DNA from: an uncultured Acetatifactor sp.
Lineage (GTDB): Bacteria > Bacillota > Clostridia > Lachnospirales > Lachnospiraceae
Direction of reading: 5' to 3'
Assembly (NCBI RefSeq): GCF_910585425.1
Contig: NZ_CAJUCP010000012.1
Location: 9,700-73,699 of the forward strand
DNA: 64,000 nucleotides
Within the stretch, counting starts at the first letter, position 1. Every line of letters begins with the position of its first letter. Shown here piece after piece: positions 25,523 through 34,704 of the stretch. The translations under genes and the position numbers were made by a program. The notes beneath the pieces are model-generated. The model ran no database searches and was not told the DNA's origin. It was given only the letters and a program-made list of their open reading frames with translations.

Positions 25523-25951
25523 ATGAGCAACAGAATAAACATCACCAGGCGGGAGTTTCAGGACAGCTACCGCAGACATTATAAAATGTACAGGGAGACC
25601 ACAGGAAATGATAAATCCAGAAGACTGCTGCTGTTTTATTCTGTAGAATGCGGTTTGAAAAGTCTGCTTATGAAAGAACTGGGCAATAATACATACGATG
25701 AGTTTGTGGAATGCTGCGGGAGCGAGAATAAGAAATTGACAGGGCATAACATAAGCGAAATGCTGAAAAGACTGAATCCTCACAACAATTATTGCCTCAG
25801 AAATATCCATTTAAAGAGAGGAGGCTTTGCCCCTCCAGAGAAGTTCAATGAATTATGGAGGTATGGTGCCGCCCTGGAAGACGTGAATGAGGAAGAAAAA
25901 GCAGAGAAGACCCTGGCGAAGATAGCGGAATGGATTCACACAAAATTATAG
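25523..25951 (+). CDS. Small HEPN-like helical protein
   Basis: This 142-residue protein has no family I can name with certainty. It is predicted all-helical, with LLLFYSVECGLKSLLMKEL, a GHNISEMLKRL helix and a FNELWRYGAALED segment. These resemble HEPN-domain proteins, where a first long helix, a His in the middle and an RYG-type end recur. The strict RNase motif R-x4-6-H is not clearly present, so it could be a non-catalytic HEPN or a binding partner. It lies 10 bp before the large double P-loop ATPase gene and shares its AT-rich composition, so the two form one operon. Confidence 0.55.
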   Translation: MSNRINITRREFQDSYRRHYKMYRETTGNDKSRRLLLFYSVECGLKSLLMKELGNNTYDEFVECCGSENKKLTGHNISEMLKRLNPHNNYCLRNIHLKRGGFAPPEKFNELWRYGAALEDVNEEEKAEKTLAKIAEWIHTKL

Positions 25952-25961
25952 GAGAGTATTG

Positions 25962-28598
25962 ATGCGTCTGTTTACATGGTATGATATTGAGGTTGAACTC
26001 AAGAAAAAGCGGAACCTGTGGCCTTCCTGGTGGAACAGGGTCGATGTCTATAGTGACGAGATTGTTGTCAATATTGACCCAAAGAGAAATATGGAAGAGG
26101 AAAATGATGAAATATTTAAGGGAATCTTCGGGAAATTATACACAGATGGCAAGGTGATGGTTGAATTCGACCAAAAGCTGTTGGAGGTCATCTACGAAGA
26201 GGGGGATGAGTCTGACAGAATCGATCCTATAAAGTCTCCGCTGTTTAAAGATATATATATGAAGGGGGAAGGGGAGACAAAGAAAGCTGATTTACCCGGA
26301 AGGCCAATCACGGTATTCCATTCCTATAAGGGCGGCGTAGGACGGACGCTGGCCCTGATTTCCCTGGTGCGGGAGATGTCGGAAGCCTATGGGGGTCAAA
26401 AAAAAGTGCTGATTATCGATGCGGATCTGGAGGCGCCAGGCTTGACCTGGATGCTTGGACAGGGGATGAGCAATGAGAAAATCAGTTACTTTGATGTATT
26501 GGAACTGCTCCATTTCAATGAGGTGAACGACAGCTTTGTGGAGGATGTGGCAAGGCTCGTGGAGAAGAATGTCATTAAAGTGATAACTGAGAAACTGGAA
26601 GTGGAACATTATTTCCTCCCGGTATACAGAGAAGAGTCCCAGATGATGAATATTTATTCAAGCCCGGAGAAGATAATCGCCGTGCAGAAGGACAAATATG
26701 TCATTACAGAATTCCTCTCTAGGTTGGGGGAGGCGCTTGGGACGGAGCTTGTCCTGATTGATTTGCGAGCCGGGGTCACGGAGTTTTCGGCACCGTTTTT
26801 GTTTGATTCCCGGGTCAATAAATTCTTTATTTCTTCAACTTCCATGCAGTCCGTAAAGGGTACAAAACTCATATTGGAAGAAATACAGCGAAAGGTGGCG
26901 GAAGGACACCTGAATTCCAAATTATTGCTGACCATGATTCCCAAGGACATGGAAGAGGACAGGGTGGGCAGCCTGGAAGATGAGCTGGCGGAAAGCCTGG
27001 AGGAGGATTTCGATTCGGAAAGCATGAATGTACTAAGGGAAGATTATCTCTACAGGGTTCCCTTTGATTCGGCGTTTGCTTCTCTGGGGGATTTTCGGGA
27101 TATATGCGCCCTGCTGAAAGGAAAAGTGCTTTCCGATGTGATGGCGAAGATTGCGGATGGCATGTTGGAAAAAGAGATTGCGGCTGGTGCGGCAGAGGAG
27201 AATCAGCGTTCCCCGGAGGACATGAAGGACATTGTAAGCCGGCTGCATGATATCGCCACTTCGGAGATAACGGCCGAGGGCAGCGCTTCTTCCAATATGT
27301 TGGCGACAACATCCATACGGGAAATCGTGCGGGAATTCAGGGATACAGTCCCGCAGTTGGTGGTGTTAGGCGCAAAGGGTTCGGGAAAAACTTACATCTA
27401 TAAACAACTGCTCTCCAGGAAGACCTGGGAAAATTTTTCATATGGAGTAGAACCGGCAGGTGAGAAAGACAGGGAGCGGACGCTTATTCTGCCCCTTGTC
27501 TGCTCGCTGAATATAAAAATGCTGCTTTCCATGGTGCGGGAATGTATTGAAAGCTGTAATCATACCTTTGAGGAAGTAGATATAAAACCGGATATTATCG
27601 ACCGAAATTACACTAAACTGGCTTCATATGCCGAAAAGGAGACATCCCTGACAGAATGGATGGAAATTTGGCAGAGGCTGATGCTGGATATGCTGGGCGC
27701 CGGTTACAGCGATATTTCTGAATTGGATCGATATCTGGAGAATAAGGGAAAAAGGATTCTGTTCATTGTGGATGGACTGGAAGACCTTTTCATGGATTTA
27801 CAGGTTCAGAAGCAGAAGACATGGAGATTTGCCATCCGGGCGTTATGCCAGAACATTGTGAACACATTGCGAAACCTCCAGTTCGGAAATGTCGGCATCG
27901 TTGTTTTTGCCAGAAAGGATATGGCAGAGGAAGCAATCGAAATTAATTTTGACCAGTTTCAGAATCAGTATCACAAATACGAGCTGAAATGGTCGCCCTC
28001 AGAAGCGCTTCGCCTGGCTTTGTGGATTGCGAAACAGGCAGACACTGCTTTGGGAGAGGGTGTCGATATCCTGAAGGCCAGCAGGGAAGTGCTTGAAGAG
28101 CGGCTGGAGAAATTATGGGGAAAAAAGCTGGGAAGATACGATTCCAGAGAGGCGAATTCGGCAAGGTGGATTATAGCGGCGCTTTCTGATTTCTCGAACC
28201 AGTTGCAGGCAAGGGATATTGTAAGGTTTCTGCAATTTGCCACCAGTACGTTTCCGGAGGGGAAACCGCCTTATGAAGACAGATATATCATGCCAAAGCA
28301 GATCAGGGAGGCCATTCCGGACTGTTCCAGAGAAAAGTATAAAGAAATCAGAGATGAGATGAAAGCAATCTACCAAATACTGAAAAAATTTGAAGACATG
28401 TCGGAAGATGAGAAGGTGTTGCCGCTTACCTTGGATAAAATCAGCCTGACAGGAGAAGAGATTGCCAGGCTGGAAAACCAGGGCTATTTCATTATGGCTG
28501 ACAAAAAATATTATTTCCCGGAAATCATCAGATTTGCGCTGGAATTCAAGTATGAAAAAGGGGCAAGGCCCAGGGTGCTGTCATTGCTGGCAAGGTAA
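25962..28598 (+). CDS. KGGVGR-motif ParA-like ATPase fused to a second P-loop NTPase
   Basis: This is a large cytosolic protein of 878 residues. After an N-terminal region of about 110 residues comes a SIMIBI/ParA-type domain with the deviant Walker A KGGVGRT at residues 123-129 and LIIDADLEAPGL as Walker A'. A second NTPase domain begins near residue 470 with GAKGSGKT and has a Walker B LFIVDGLEDL near 600, in the manner of STAND/AAA proteins. The C-terminal 200 residues are helical. I believe proteins with this KGGVGR variant are named for the motif in databases; their function is generally unassigned. The partner upstream is HEPN-like, which together suggests a conflict or defence module. 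Start 25962 has GGAG upstream. Confidence 0.72.
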   Translation: MRLFTWYDIEVELKKKRNLWPSWWNRVDVYSDEIVVNIDPKRNMEEENDEIFKGIFGKLYTDGKVMVEFDQKLLEVIYEEGDESDRIDPIKSPLFKDIYMKGEGETKKADLPGRPITVFHSYKGGVGRTLALISLVREMSEAYGGQKKVLIIDADLEAPGLTWMLGQGMSNEKISYFDVLELLHFNEVNDSFVEDVARLVEKNVIKVITEKLEVEHYFLPVYREESQMMNIYSSPEKIIAVQKDKYVITEFLSRLGEALGTELVLIDLRAGVTEFSAPFLFDSRVNKFFISSTSMQSVKGTKLILEEIQRKVAEGHLNSKLLLTMIPKDMEEDRVGSLEDELAESLEEDFDSESMNVLREDYLYRVPFDSAFASLGDFRDICALLKGKVLSDVMAKIADGMLEKEIAAGAAEENQRSPEDMKDIVSRLHDIATSEITAEGSASSNMLATTSIREIVREFRDTVPQLVVLGAKGSGKTYIYKQLLSRKTWENFSYGVEPAGEKDRERTLILPLVCSLNIKMLLSMVRECIESCNHTFEEVDIKPDIIDRNYTKLASYAEKETSLTEWMEIWQRLMLDMLGAGYSDISELDRYLENKGKRILFIVDGLEDLFMDLQVQKQKTWRFAIRALCQNIVNTLRNLQFGNVGIVVFARKDMAEEAIEINFDQFQNQYHKYELKWSPSEALRLALWIAKQADTALGEGVDILKASREVLEERLEKLWGKKLGRYDSREANSARWIIAALSDFSNQLQARDIVRFLQFATSTFPEGKPPYEDRYIMPKQIREAIPDCSREKYKEIRDEMKAIYQILKKFEDMSEDEKVLPLTLDKISLTGEEIARLENQGYFIMADKKYYFPEIIRFALEFKYEKGARPRVLSLLAR

Positions 28599-28672
28599 TG
28601 TGTGCAAGGGGCAGCCGCCGCAGGACCGGAGTGTGCTTTATCAGGGAGTGCTCCCGGAAGAAAGGCTGATTT

Positions 28673-29620
28673 ATGGAGGAAAAGGGAAATGCCTTAGAAC
28701 TTGCAAAAAACCTGCAGGACAATATCAACCGCCTGTTCATCGGCAAGGAGGACGTGGTGGAAAAGCTCCTGATATGCCTCTTCACCGGGGGACATGTGCT
28801 GCTGGAGGACGTTCCCGGGGTGGGCAAGACCACCCTGGCGGGCATGCTGGCCAAAAGCGTCGGATGCAGCTTCGGCAGGATCCAGTTCACCCCGGATACC
28901 CTGCCCGGGGATGTGGCGGGGGTGTCCGTCTACAATCAGAAGACAGGCGAGTTCCAGTATCGGGCCGGGGCGGTGATGAACCAGATTCTGCTGGCGGACG
29001 AAATCAACCGCACTGCCCCAAAGACCCAGTCCAGCCTCCTGGAGGCCATGGCGGAGGGGCAGGTCACCGTGGACGGGCAGGTGCATGCCCTGCCCCGGCC
29101 ATTCCTGGTGATAGCCACCCAGAACCCGGTGGAGTTCCTGGGGACCTATCCCCTGCCGGAGGCCCAGATGGATCGGTTCATGATGCGGCTTTCCATCGGA
29201 TATCCGGACAGGGAGCAGGAGATCCGCATGGCCGCCCTGCACCTGGAGGGGCATACCCCCGCCACGGCACAGGCGGTGTGTGGGGCGGAGGAGGTGCTGC
29301 AGGCGGCCAGGGCGGTGGCTGACGTGACAGTGAGGGAAGCGGTGCTGGGATATATGGAGGATATCGTCATCCTCACCCGGCAGGAGCCCCGCTTCGTGCT
29401 GGGGGCCAGCCCCAGGGCATTGATTTCGCTGCTGCGGGCCTCCCAGGGCCATGCTTTCCTGCGGGGGCGGGATTTCGTGAAGCCGGACGATGTGAAGGCC
29501 ATGGCCGTCCCTGTGCTCCTCCACAGGCTGGTGCTGTCGTCGGAGGCCAGGATCCAGAGGGCAGATGCCGGGAACATCCTGGAGAGTCTTATCCTGAAAG
29601 CGAAGGTTCCTGTGGAATGA
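28673..29620 (+). CDS. MoxR-family AAA+ ATPase
   Basis: This 315-residue MoxR-type chaperone-like ATPase is thought to help mature or insert partner proteins of the DUF58/transglutaminase group. Visible are Walker A EDVPGVGKTTLA, Walker B ILLADEINRT with APKTQSSLLEAM, sensor 1 IATQNPVEFLGTYPLPEAQMDRFMM, and the sensor 2 helix near ASPRALISLLRAS. Its stop codon overlaps the start of the DUF58 gene (ATGA). It lies 74 bp after the KGGVGR ATPase gene, with a return to GC-rich codons, so the two regions appear to be different units. Confidence 0.93.
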   Translation: MEEKGNALELAKNLQDNINRLFIGKEDVVEKLLICLFTGGHVLLEDVPGVGKTTLAGMLAKSVGCSFGRIQFTPDTLPGDVAGVSVYNQKTGEFQYRAGAVMNQILLADEINRTAPKTQSSLLEAMAEGQVTVDGQVHALPRPFLVIATQNPVEFLGTYPLPEAQMDRFMMRLSIGYPDREQEIRMAALHLEGHTPATAQAVCGAEEVLQAARAVADVTVREAVLGYMEDIVILTRQEPRFVLGASPRALISLLRASQGHAFLRGRDFVKPDDVKAMAVPVLLHRLVLSSEARIQRADAGNILESLILKAKVPVE

Positions 29621-30813
29621 CGCGGGGGAAGGGGAAGGACCTCACCGGAATGAGGAGACGCAGACTGGCGTTTCTGTGCCTGTGGATACTGTCTTTGGCG
29701 GCGATCAGCTTTTTCGGAGGCGCAGTGAGCTACGGCTTCTTTTTTGGCATGACTTTGCTGCCGGTGATTTCCCTTGCCTACATCCTCTGCGTCTATTTCC
29801 GGTTCAAAATCTATCAGGAGCTGGGAAGCCGTACTATGGTCTGCGGGGAGCCTGTGGACTATTTCTTCGTGCTGCGCAACGAGGACTTCTTCGCGTTCAC
29901 CGGGGTCAGCGTCAGGCTGTTCTCGGATTTCTCCTATGTGGAGGAGCTTCCCGGGGACGTGGAGTATGAGCTGCTCCCCGGGGACAGCTTCACCTATGAG
30001 ACCAGGCTGGTGTGCAGATACCGGGGCGAGTACGAGGTGGGGGTCAGGGAGGTGGTGGTGACGGATTTCCTGCGGCTGTTTCGGCTGCGCTACGCCAATC
30101 CGGGCACCGTGAGGGCCATCGTTAAGCCCCGGGTGGTGCGGCTTACGCAGCTAGAGGGGATAGAGGAGTTCCAGGCTATCCTCCAGCGGGAGACCTTCTC
30201 CGACACGGAGCCGGATATCCTGGTGCGGGAGTATGCGGCGGGGGACTCCCTGAAACAGATTCACTGGAAGGCCACCGCCAGGGAGGGGAGGCTGATGACC
30301 AGGACGAGGATTGGGGAGGAGAAGTCAGGCATCTCGGTCTTCTGCGACATGACCCGGTTTTCCGGGAGGGCGGAGGAATATCTTCCCCTGGAGAACCGGA
30401 TTCTGGAGGTGCTGCTGGCCCTGGGGTTCTTCTTCGCCGGGAAGGAGATGGGCTTTGCCGTGTACTACGGGCAGAAGGGGCTGGTACGGCAGCAGGTGCG
30501 GGGCATGAAGGACTTCGATGGCTTTTATCAAAAGGTGTCTGAGGTAAGTTTTGAGGAGGACGGGGATATCCTGGCCGCTTTGGAGGAGGCTGCGGTGTAT
30601 GGAGGCCTGCAGGAAGCTCGTATTGTGTTCCTGATCCTCCACAGGCTGGACGGCAGGGTGATGGAGATGACGGAGAAGCTGGCGGCCCGGGGGACGGCGG
30701 TGGCAATCTACGCGGTGACGGATGAAAATATCCGGGATGCTGTGAAGCAGGGCGGCGCAAGGAGGAAGATTGTCCAGGTTCCTATAGAAAAGCCGCTGGA
30801 AGGGAGGCTGTGA
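29617..30813 (+). CDS. DUF58 domain-containing protein
   Basis: This 398-residue protein has two N-terminal membrane helices (residues about 13-60), a beta-rich middle part, and a C-terminal DUF58 region with the family pattern VREYAAGDSLKQIHWKATAR followed by a von Willebrand A-like fold. Members of this family are nearly always found with MoxR and a transglutaminase-like membrane protein, as here. The molecular function is not established. It overlaps moxR by four bases, and its stop overlaps the next start (TGATG), indicating translational coupling of all three genes. Confidence 0.9.
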   Translation: MTRGKGKDLTGMRRRRLAFLCLWILSLAAISFFGGAVSYGFFFGMTLLPVISLAYILCVYFRFKIYQELGSRTMVCGEPVDYFFVLRNEDFFAFTGVSVRLFSDFSYVEELPGDVEYELLPGDSFTYETRLVCRYRGEYEVGVREVVVTDFLRLFRLRYANPGTVRAIVKPRVVRLTQLEGIEEFQAILQRETFSDTEPDILVREYAAGDSLKQIHWKATAREGRLMTRTRIGEEKSGISVFCDMTRFSGRAEEYLPLENRILEVLLALGFFFAGKEMGFAVYYGQKGLVRQQVRGMKDFDGFYQKVSEVSFEEDGDILAALEEAAVYGGLQEARIVFLILHRLDGRVMEMTEKLAARGTAVAIYAVTDENIRDAVKQGGARRKIVQVPIEKPLEGRL

Positions 30814-33392
30814 TGGCGGAAAGGCTCCGTTCTCATGAAAAAGCGGTATACCGCATGATAAATGCCGCCCTGTTGACAAGCATGGCGCTGCTGGGGGCCG
30901 TGGACTTCCTGGGGACAGGGGGGCGGCCTCATCTTTTTACGGCGCTGGCCATGGTGGCGGTGCTTGCGTGCCTGAACTTCACGGATGTCAGAGGGAGGCT
31001 GTTTTGCGCGGCAGTGCTGTTGGGGCTTGGCTGCGCGGGGATGGCGGTTGCCGGGTGGAGGGAGGGCTTTGCCTTTCTGCGGGGCTTTCCGCCCTGGGTC
31101 TTTGGGGGCCGGGCAGCGGACGGCTCCGGGGCAGCAATGTCGTCAGGAGGAGTTCCGGAAGCGCTGGGGGCAGTATCTGGGCTTTCCGGGACTATGGATA
31201 TGTCTTCGGGCACAGCTTCCGTGCAGGCTGTGCCCATGTCTCCTGTGCCGGAGGCGTGGATATTCGGATACGGGATGCTGCAGTCGGCGTTGGTCGCGGC
31301 AGTGTGCTACGCCGTGGAGATTCTCTTTGAAAAGCTGCCCCTGCTGAAGCGTATTTTTGCGGCTATGATATGCGCGGCGCTGCTGGCGGCCATGGCGCTT
31401 CGGTGGGAAATCGGCCATTTCGCGGTGGTCTTTCTTCTGGCCTGGGTGATGCTGGCCTACGGGGAATGGATACAGAGCCGCTGGGAAAAGATGCGAAAGC
31501 AGGGGAACGGCAAAGAGGCGCACACGTTCTGGATTATGCCCTTTGTGGTTCTTTACCTGCTTCTCATGGCGGCCATGCCGGTGCCGGAGGAGCCCTATGA
31601 CTGGATGTGGGCGAAGAACATCTACCGCGGAATCCAGGACAGGGTGGTGGCGCTTACCCGGAACCTGAAATGGGGCGGCAGGGAGGGCTTTGGGGTGGCC
31701 TTCACCGGCTTCTCGGAGGAGGGTGCGGTGGGCGGGAACCTGCACCGGGACGCGGAGGAGGTCATGTCGATCCGGGTGCAGTCGGGCCTGGCATCGGGAG
31801 GGGAGGAGCGCCTGTACCTGGCGGGAAGCGTGTCGGACACCTTCGATGGCAGGAGCTGGAGCAGGGAGCGGCAGGGCATTCCCGGCGAGGTCTTCCTGGA
31901 CACGGCCCAGACCCTGGCGGCGGTAAGACGGGCGAACCAGACCTACCAACGGGACTACCTCAGGGAAATCACCCTGGACATCCGCTACGAGGATTTCAAC
32001 ACGGGCTATGTCTTTGCGCCCCTGAAGGCCTGGGGGCTGGAGGGCCAGGACAGGAAATCCCCGGATTATGTCTGCCAGGGGGAGGAGCTTCGCTGGAAGA
32101 AACGGAAAGGATATGGCACGGAGTACCGGGTGCAGTATTTTAAGATGAACCTGGGACGGCAGGAGTTCGACTGTTTTTTGGAGAGGGCCGGCGGACAGGC
32201 TGTTGGACAGGGCGCTGACAAGGCTTCGGCACAGTCCGGGGAGCCGCCGGAGGAGGACAGCCTCTGGAGGGAAGTCCTGCAGATCTGCAGACGGCGCAAC
32301 GGATATGCATTTACGGTGGATGACATCAGGGCCTACAGGGAGGCGGTCTACAGGGACTATCTGGAAGGGCCGGAACTCTCCCCGGAGGCCAGGCTCTGCT
32401 TACAGGAGATGACAAAGGGGGCCGGGACGGAGATGGAAAAGCTCCGGGCCATCGAAAGGGGCCTGGCGGCGCTTACCTATACCAGGACGCCGGGAGATTT
32501 GCCGGAGCAGGTCACAGGGGCCGGGGAGTTCCTGGATCATTTCCTTCTGGAGAGCAAAAAGGGGTACTGCACCTATTTCGCCACCGCCTTCGTGCTGCTG
32601 GCCAGGGTGGAGGGAATCCCGGCCCGGTATGTGCAGGGGTACTGCGTGCCGCTGAACCAGGGCAGGATTGCGGTGTATTCCGGCATGGCCCATGCCTGGC
32701 CGGAAGCCTATCTGGAGGGAGTGGGATGGATTCCCTTTGAGCCCACGCCGGGGTATGGCGTGGGGCGGTATGCCTCCTGGGAGCCGGAGCAGCCCCGGGA
32801 CGGTGCGGAGGAGGCAGGGACGGGGGAGATGGAACTGCCGGGCCAGGCGTCCGGCTCCGGCGAGGAAACGGGAATGGAGGGAGCACAGAATCCGGCGGCA
32901 GGCGCGGAGGGAGATTTCCGGATTCCTGATACGGAAGAGGGAGCAGAGCCGGATGGGCGGTTTCCCTGGAAGCTGGCGGGCCTTGCGGTTCTGGCCGTCT
33001 TGCTGGCCTGCGGGGCGTTCTGGATACTGGACGGCCTGCTGTACAGGCACAGATACCGGAAGATGGGGCCGGAGGAGAAGCTGCGGACAGAGGTCTTCCG
33101 GAATCTGGAAATCCTGCGCTGGTTCGGTCTGGATAGGAGGAGCTGGGAGACCCTGCAGGAGGCGGGGGAAAGGGCCAGACGCCTGCCGGAACTTAAGGAG
33201 GCCCTGCCGTTTGGGTTCCTGGAGAGCTACGAGCGAGTCATATACGGTGGGAAGCAGGCGGAGACGGACATGATCCGGGAGGCGATCCGGGAGCGGGGAA
33301 GGCTTTTGGAGCTGCTGAGGGCGCGGAGGAGATGGGCTTATGTCTGGTGCTGTCTGAAGATGCATTCCATTATACGAGAGATTGAGCCGTGA
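30813..33392 (+). CDS. Transglutaminase-like membrane protein (TgpA-type)
   Basis: This 859-residue protein has several N-terminal membrane helices (about residues 13-250), an extracytoplasmic transglutaminase-like domain, and one further helix near residue 725 before a cytosolic tail. The core motif is KKGYCTYFATAFVLLARVEGIPARYVQGY with the catalytic Cys. The His is in HAWPEAYLEGVGW, followed by the PFEPTPGYG segment. TgpA-type proteins occur with MoxR and DUF58, as here; substrates are unknown. The start ATG 30813 is behind AGGGAGG. A Ser/Gly/Met-rich linker (about residues 100-145) in the N-terminal membrane region is unusual. Confidence 0.9.
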   Translation: MAERLRSHEKAVYRMINAALLTSMALLGAVDFLGTGGRPHLFTALAMVAVLACLNFTDVRGRLFCAAVLLGLGCAGMAVAGWREGFAFLRGFPPWVFGGRAADGSGAAMSSGGVPEALGAVSGLSGTMDMSSGTASVQAVPMSPVPEAWIFGYGMLQSALVAAVCYAVEILFEKLPLLKRIFAAMICAALLAAMALRWEIGHFAVVFLLAWVMLAYGEWIQSRWEKMRKQGNGKEAHTFWIMPFVVLYLLLMAAMPVPEEPYDWMWAKNIYRGIQDRVVALTRNLKWGGREGFGVAFTGFSEEGAVGGNLHRDAEEVMSIRVQSGLASGGEERLYLAGSVSDTFDGRSWSRERQGIPGEVFLDTAQTLAAVRRANQTYQRDYLREITLDIRYEDFNTGYVFAPLKAWGLEGQDRKSPDYVCQGEELRWKKRKGYGTEYRVQYFKMNLGRQEFDCFLERAGGQAVGQGADKASAQSGEPPEEDSLWREVLQICRRRNGYAFTVDDIRAYREAVYRDYLEGPELSPEARLCLQEMTKGAGTEMEKLRAIERGLAALTYTRTPGDLPEQVTGAGEFLDHFLLESKKGYCTYFATAFVLLARVEGIPARYVQGYCVPLNQGRIAVYSGMAHAWPEAYLEGVGWIPFEPTPGYGVGRYASWEPEQPRDGAEEAGTGEMELPGQASGSGEETGMEGAQNPAAGAEGDFRIPDTEEGAEPDGRFPWKLAGLAVLAVLLACGAFWILDGLLYRHRYRKMGPEEKLRTEVFRNLEILRWFGLDRRSWETLQEAGERARRLPELKEALPFGFLESYERVIYGGKQAETDMIREAIRERGRLLELLRARRRWAYVWCCLKMHSIIREIEP

Positions 33393-33749
33393 CGAAGCTT
33401 GTGCCCACACGACCAAAGGTTACGGCTATTTTGTGACTAAATAATCGGGCGAACCGTCTATCGGTAGTTCCTGCTGGGCATCTGTTAGCGCAGATGTCCT
33501 TCTTTATGCTATAAACCACAATATCCAGAGTGGCGTAAGCATTTTGTAGCGGTTATCCGATAAAACATCACTGCCCTGCAAAAGTAACCTCTCCTGATAA
33601 ATGAATGAAAAAGACGGTAAAATACCGTCTTTTTTTGTACCTTTTTCAAAAAAAGACAAAAAATCGAAATTATTTTTATATACAATGTCCAAATACTATA
33701 CTATAGTGAGAAAAACGGGATACAAATCATGCTGTAAAGGAGATGCGCT
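33393..33749 (+). other. Intergenic region before the sugar ABC operon
   Basis: This 357-bp gap contains a small hairpin (CATCTG/CAGATG near 33480-33497), a clear terminator at 33609-33632, and an AT-rich stretch with TATACT at 33697-33702 that may be the -10 of the ABC operon. No convincing -35 or coding region was found. Confidence 0.6.
33609..33637 (+). terminator. Rho-independent terminator before the sugar ABC operon
   Basis: AAAGACGGTA pairs with TACCGTCTTT over a three-base loop and runs into a T-tract. It would end the MoxR-DUF58-transglutaminase transcript. Confidence 0.85.
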
Positions 33750-34688
33750 ATGCTGGATGCTGCTTTGACGAAAGCCGGGACAAGGAAACTGAAACCAGGA
33801 GTGAGGCTGTTTTTGGGCATACTGCCCTTCATTGTCGCCTATGGGGTGTTCTGCTACCTGCCGCTGACCGGATGGCGCTACGCGTTCTACGATTACAGGC
33901 CGGGGCGGCAATTGAGCGACTGCACGTTTGTGGGATTGCGGTATTTCACCAATATGTTCCAGAACCCGGTGTCCAGGCGGGAGCTGTTCCGGGTACTGCG
34001 CAACACGGTGGTGATGAGCTCGCTGGGCTATCTGACCTCCTTCCTCCCCCTGCTCCTGGCAATCCTGCTGAATGAAGTGCGGAACAGGAAATATCGTAAA
34101 TTCGTACAGACAGTGACCACCATTCCCAACTTCATCAGCTGGATCCTGGTATTCGCCATGGCCACGGCCATGTTCTCCGTGGAGAGCGGGGCGGTGAACC
34201 GGATGCTGCGGGAATGGGGCGTCATAGAGAAGGGGCTGAATGTCCTGGGGACCTCCTCCCATGTATGGCTGCTCATGCTTCTTCTGGGGATATGGAAAGG
34301 ACTGGGCTGGGACTGCGTCATCTACATGGCGGCCATCAACGGAATCGACCAGGAGCTCTATGAGGCCGCGGCCATAGACGGAGCAGGGCGGTTCCAGAAG
34401 ATGCGCTACATCACCTTCCCCGGGCTGCTGCCCACCTATGTCACCCTGCTGATCATCAGCCTGGGCAATTTCCTGAACACGGGCATGGAGCAGTACCTTG
34501 TCTTCGAGAATGCTTTTAATAAGGAAAAGATTGAGGTGCTGTCCCTGTATACCTATAACGTGGGGCTTGTGGGGAACAATATTTCCAGGGGGACTGCCAT
34601 CGGCATGATGCAGAGCGTCATTGCGGTGCTGCTCTTAAGCGCCACCAACATGATTTCCGGAAAAGTCCGGGATGAGAAGATTTTCTGA
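33750..34688 (+). CDS. Sugar ABC transporter permease (LplB-type)
   Basis: This 312-residue inner-membrane permease is of the MalF/LplB group of carbohydrate ABC importers. Six membrane helices are predicted. The EAA-type loop that contacts the ATPase reads YEAAAIDGAGRFQKMRYITFPGLLPT. AAAGGAG precedes the ATG. The partner permease starts 16 bp downstream and a lipoprotein binding protein follows. No ATPase gene is in the cluster, so a shared MsmX-type ATPase elsewhere is likely. LplB/YtcP-type transporters often import oligosaccharides from complex glycans, but the substrate here is unknown. Confidence 0.92.
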   Translation: MLDAALTKAGTRKLKPGVRLFLGILPFIVAYGVFCYLPLTGWRYAFYDYRPGRQLSDCTFVGLRYFTNMFQNPVSRRELFRVLRNTVVMSSLGYLTSFLPLLLAILLNEVRNRKYRKFVQTVTTIPNFISWILVFAMATAMFSVESGAVNRMLREWGVIEKGLNVLGTSSHVWLLMLLLGIWKGLGWDCVIYMAAINGIDQELYEAAAIDGAGRFQKMRYITFPGLLPTYVTLLIISLGNFLNTGMEQYLVFENAFNKEKIEVLSLYTYNVGLVGNNISRGTAIGMMQSVIAVLLLSATNMISGKVRDEKIF

Positions 34689-34704
34689 GCAAGGAGGATG
34701 GGAT

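Noticed and set aside
28598..33392. MoxR/DUF58/transglutaminase genes as part of the same conflict system as the KGGVGR ATPase.
   Set aside because: The triad is a widespread stand-alone operon, its composition returns to the GC-rich background, and a 74-bp gap separates it from the ATPase gene.
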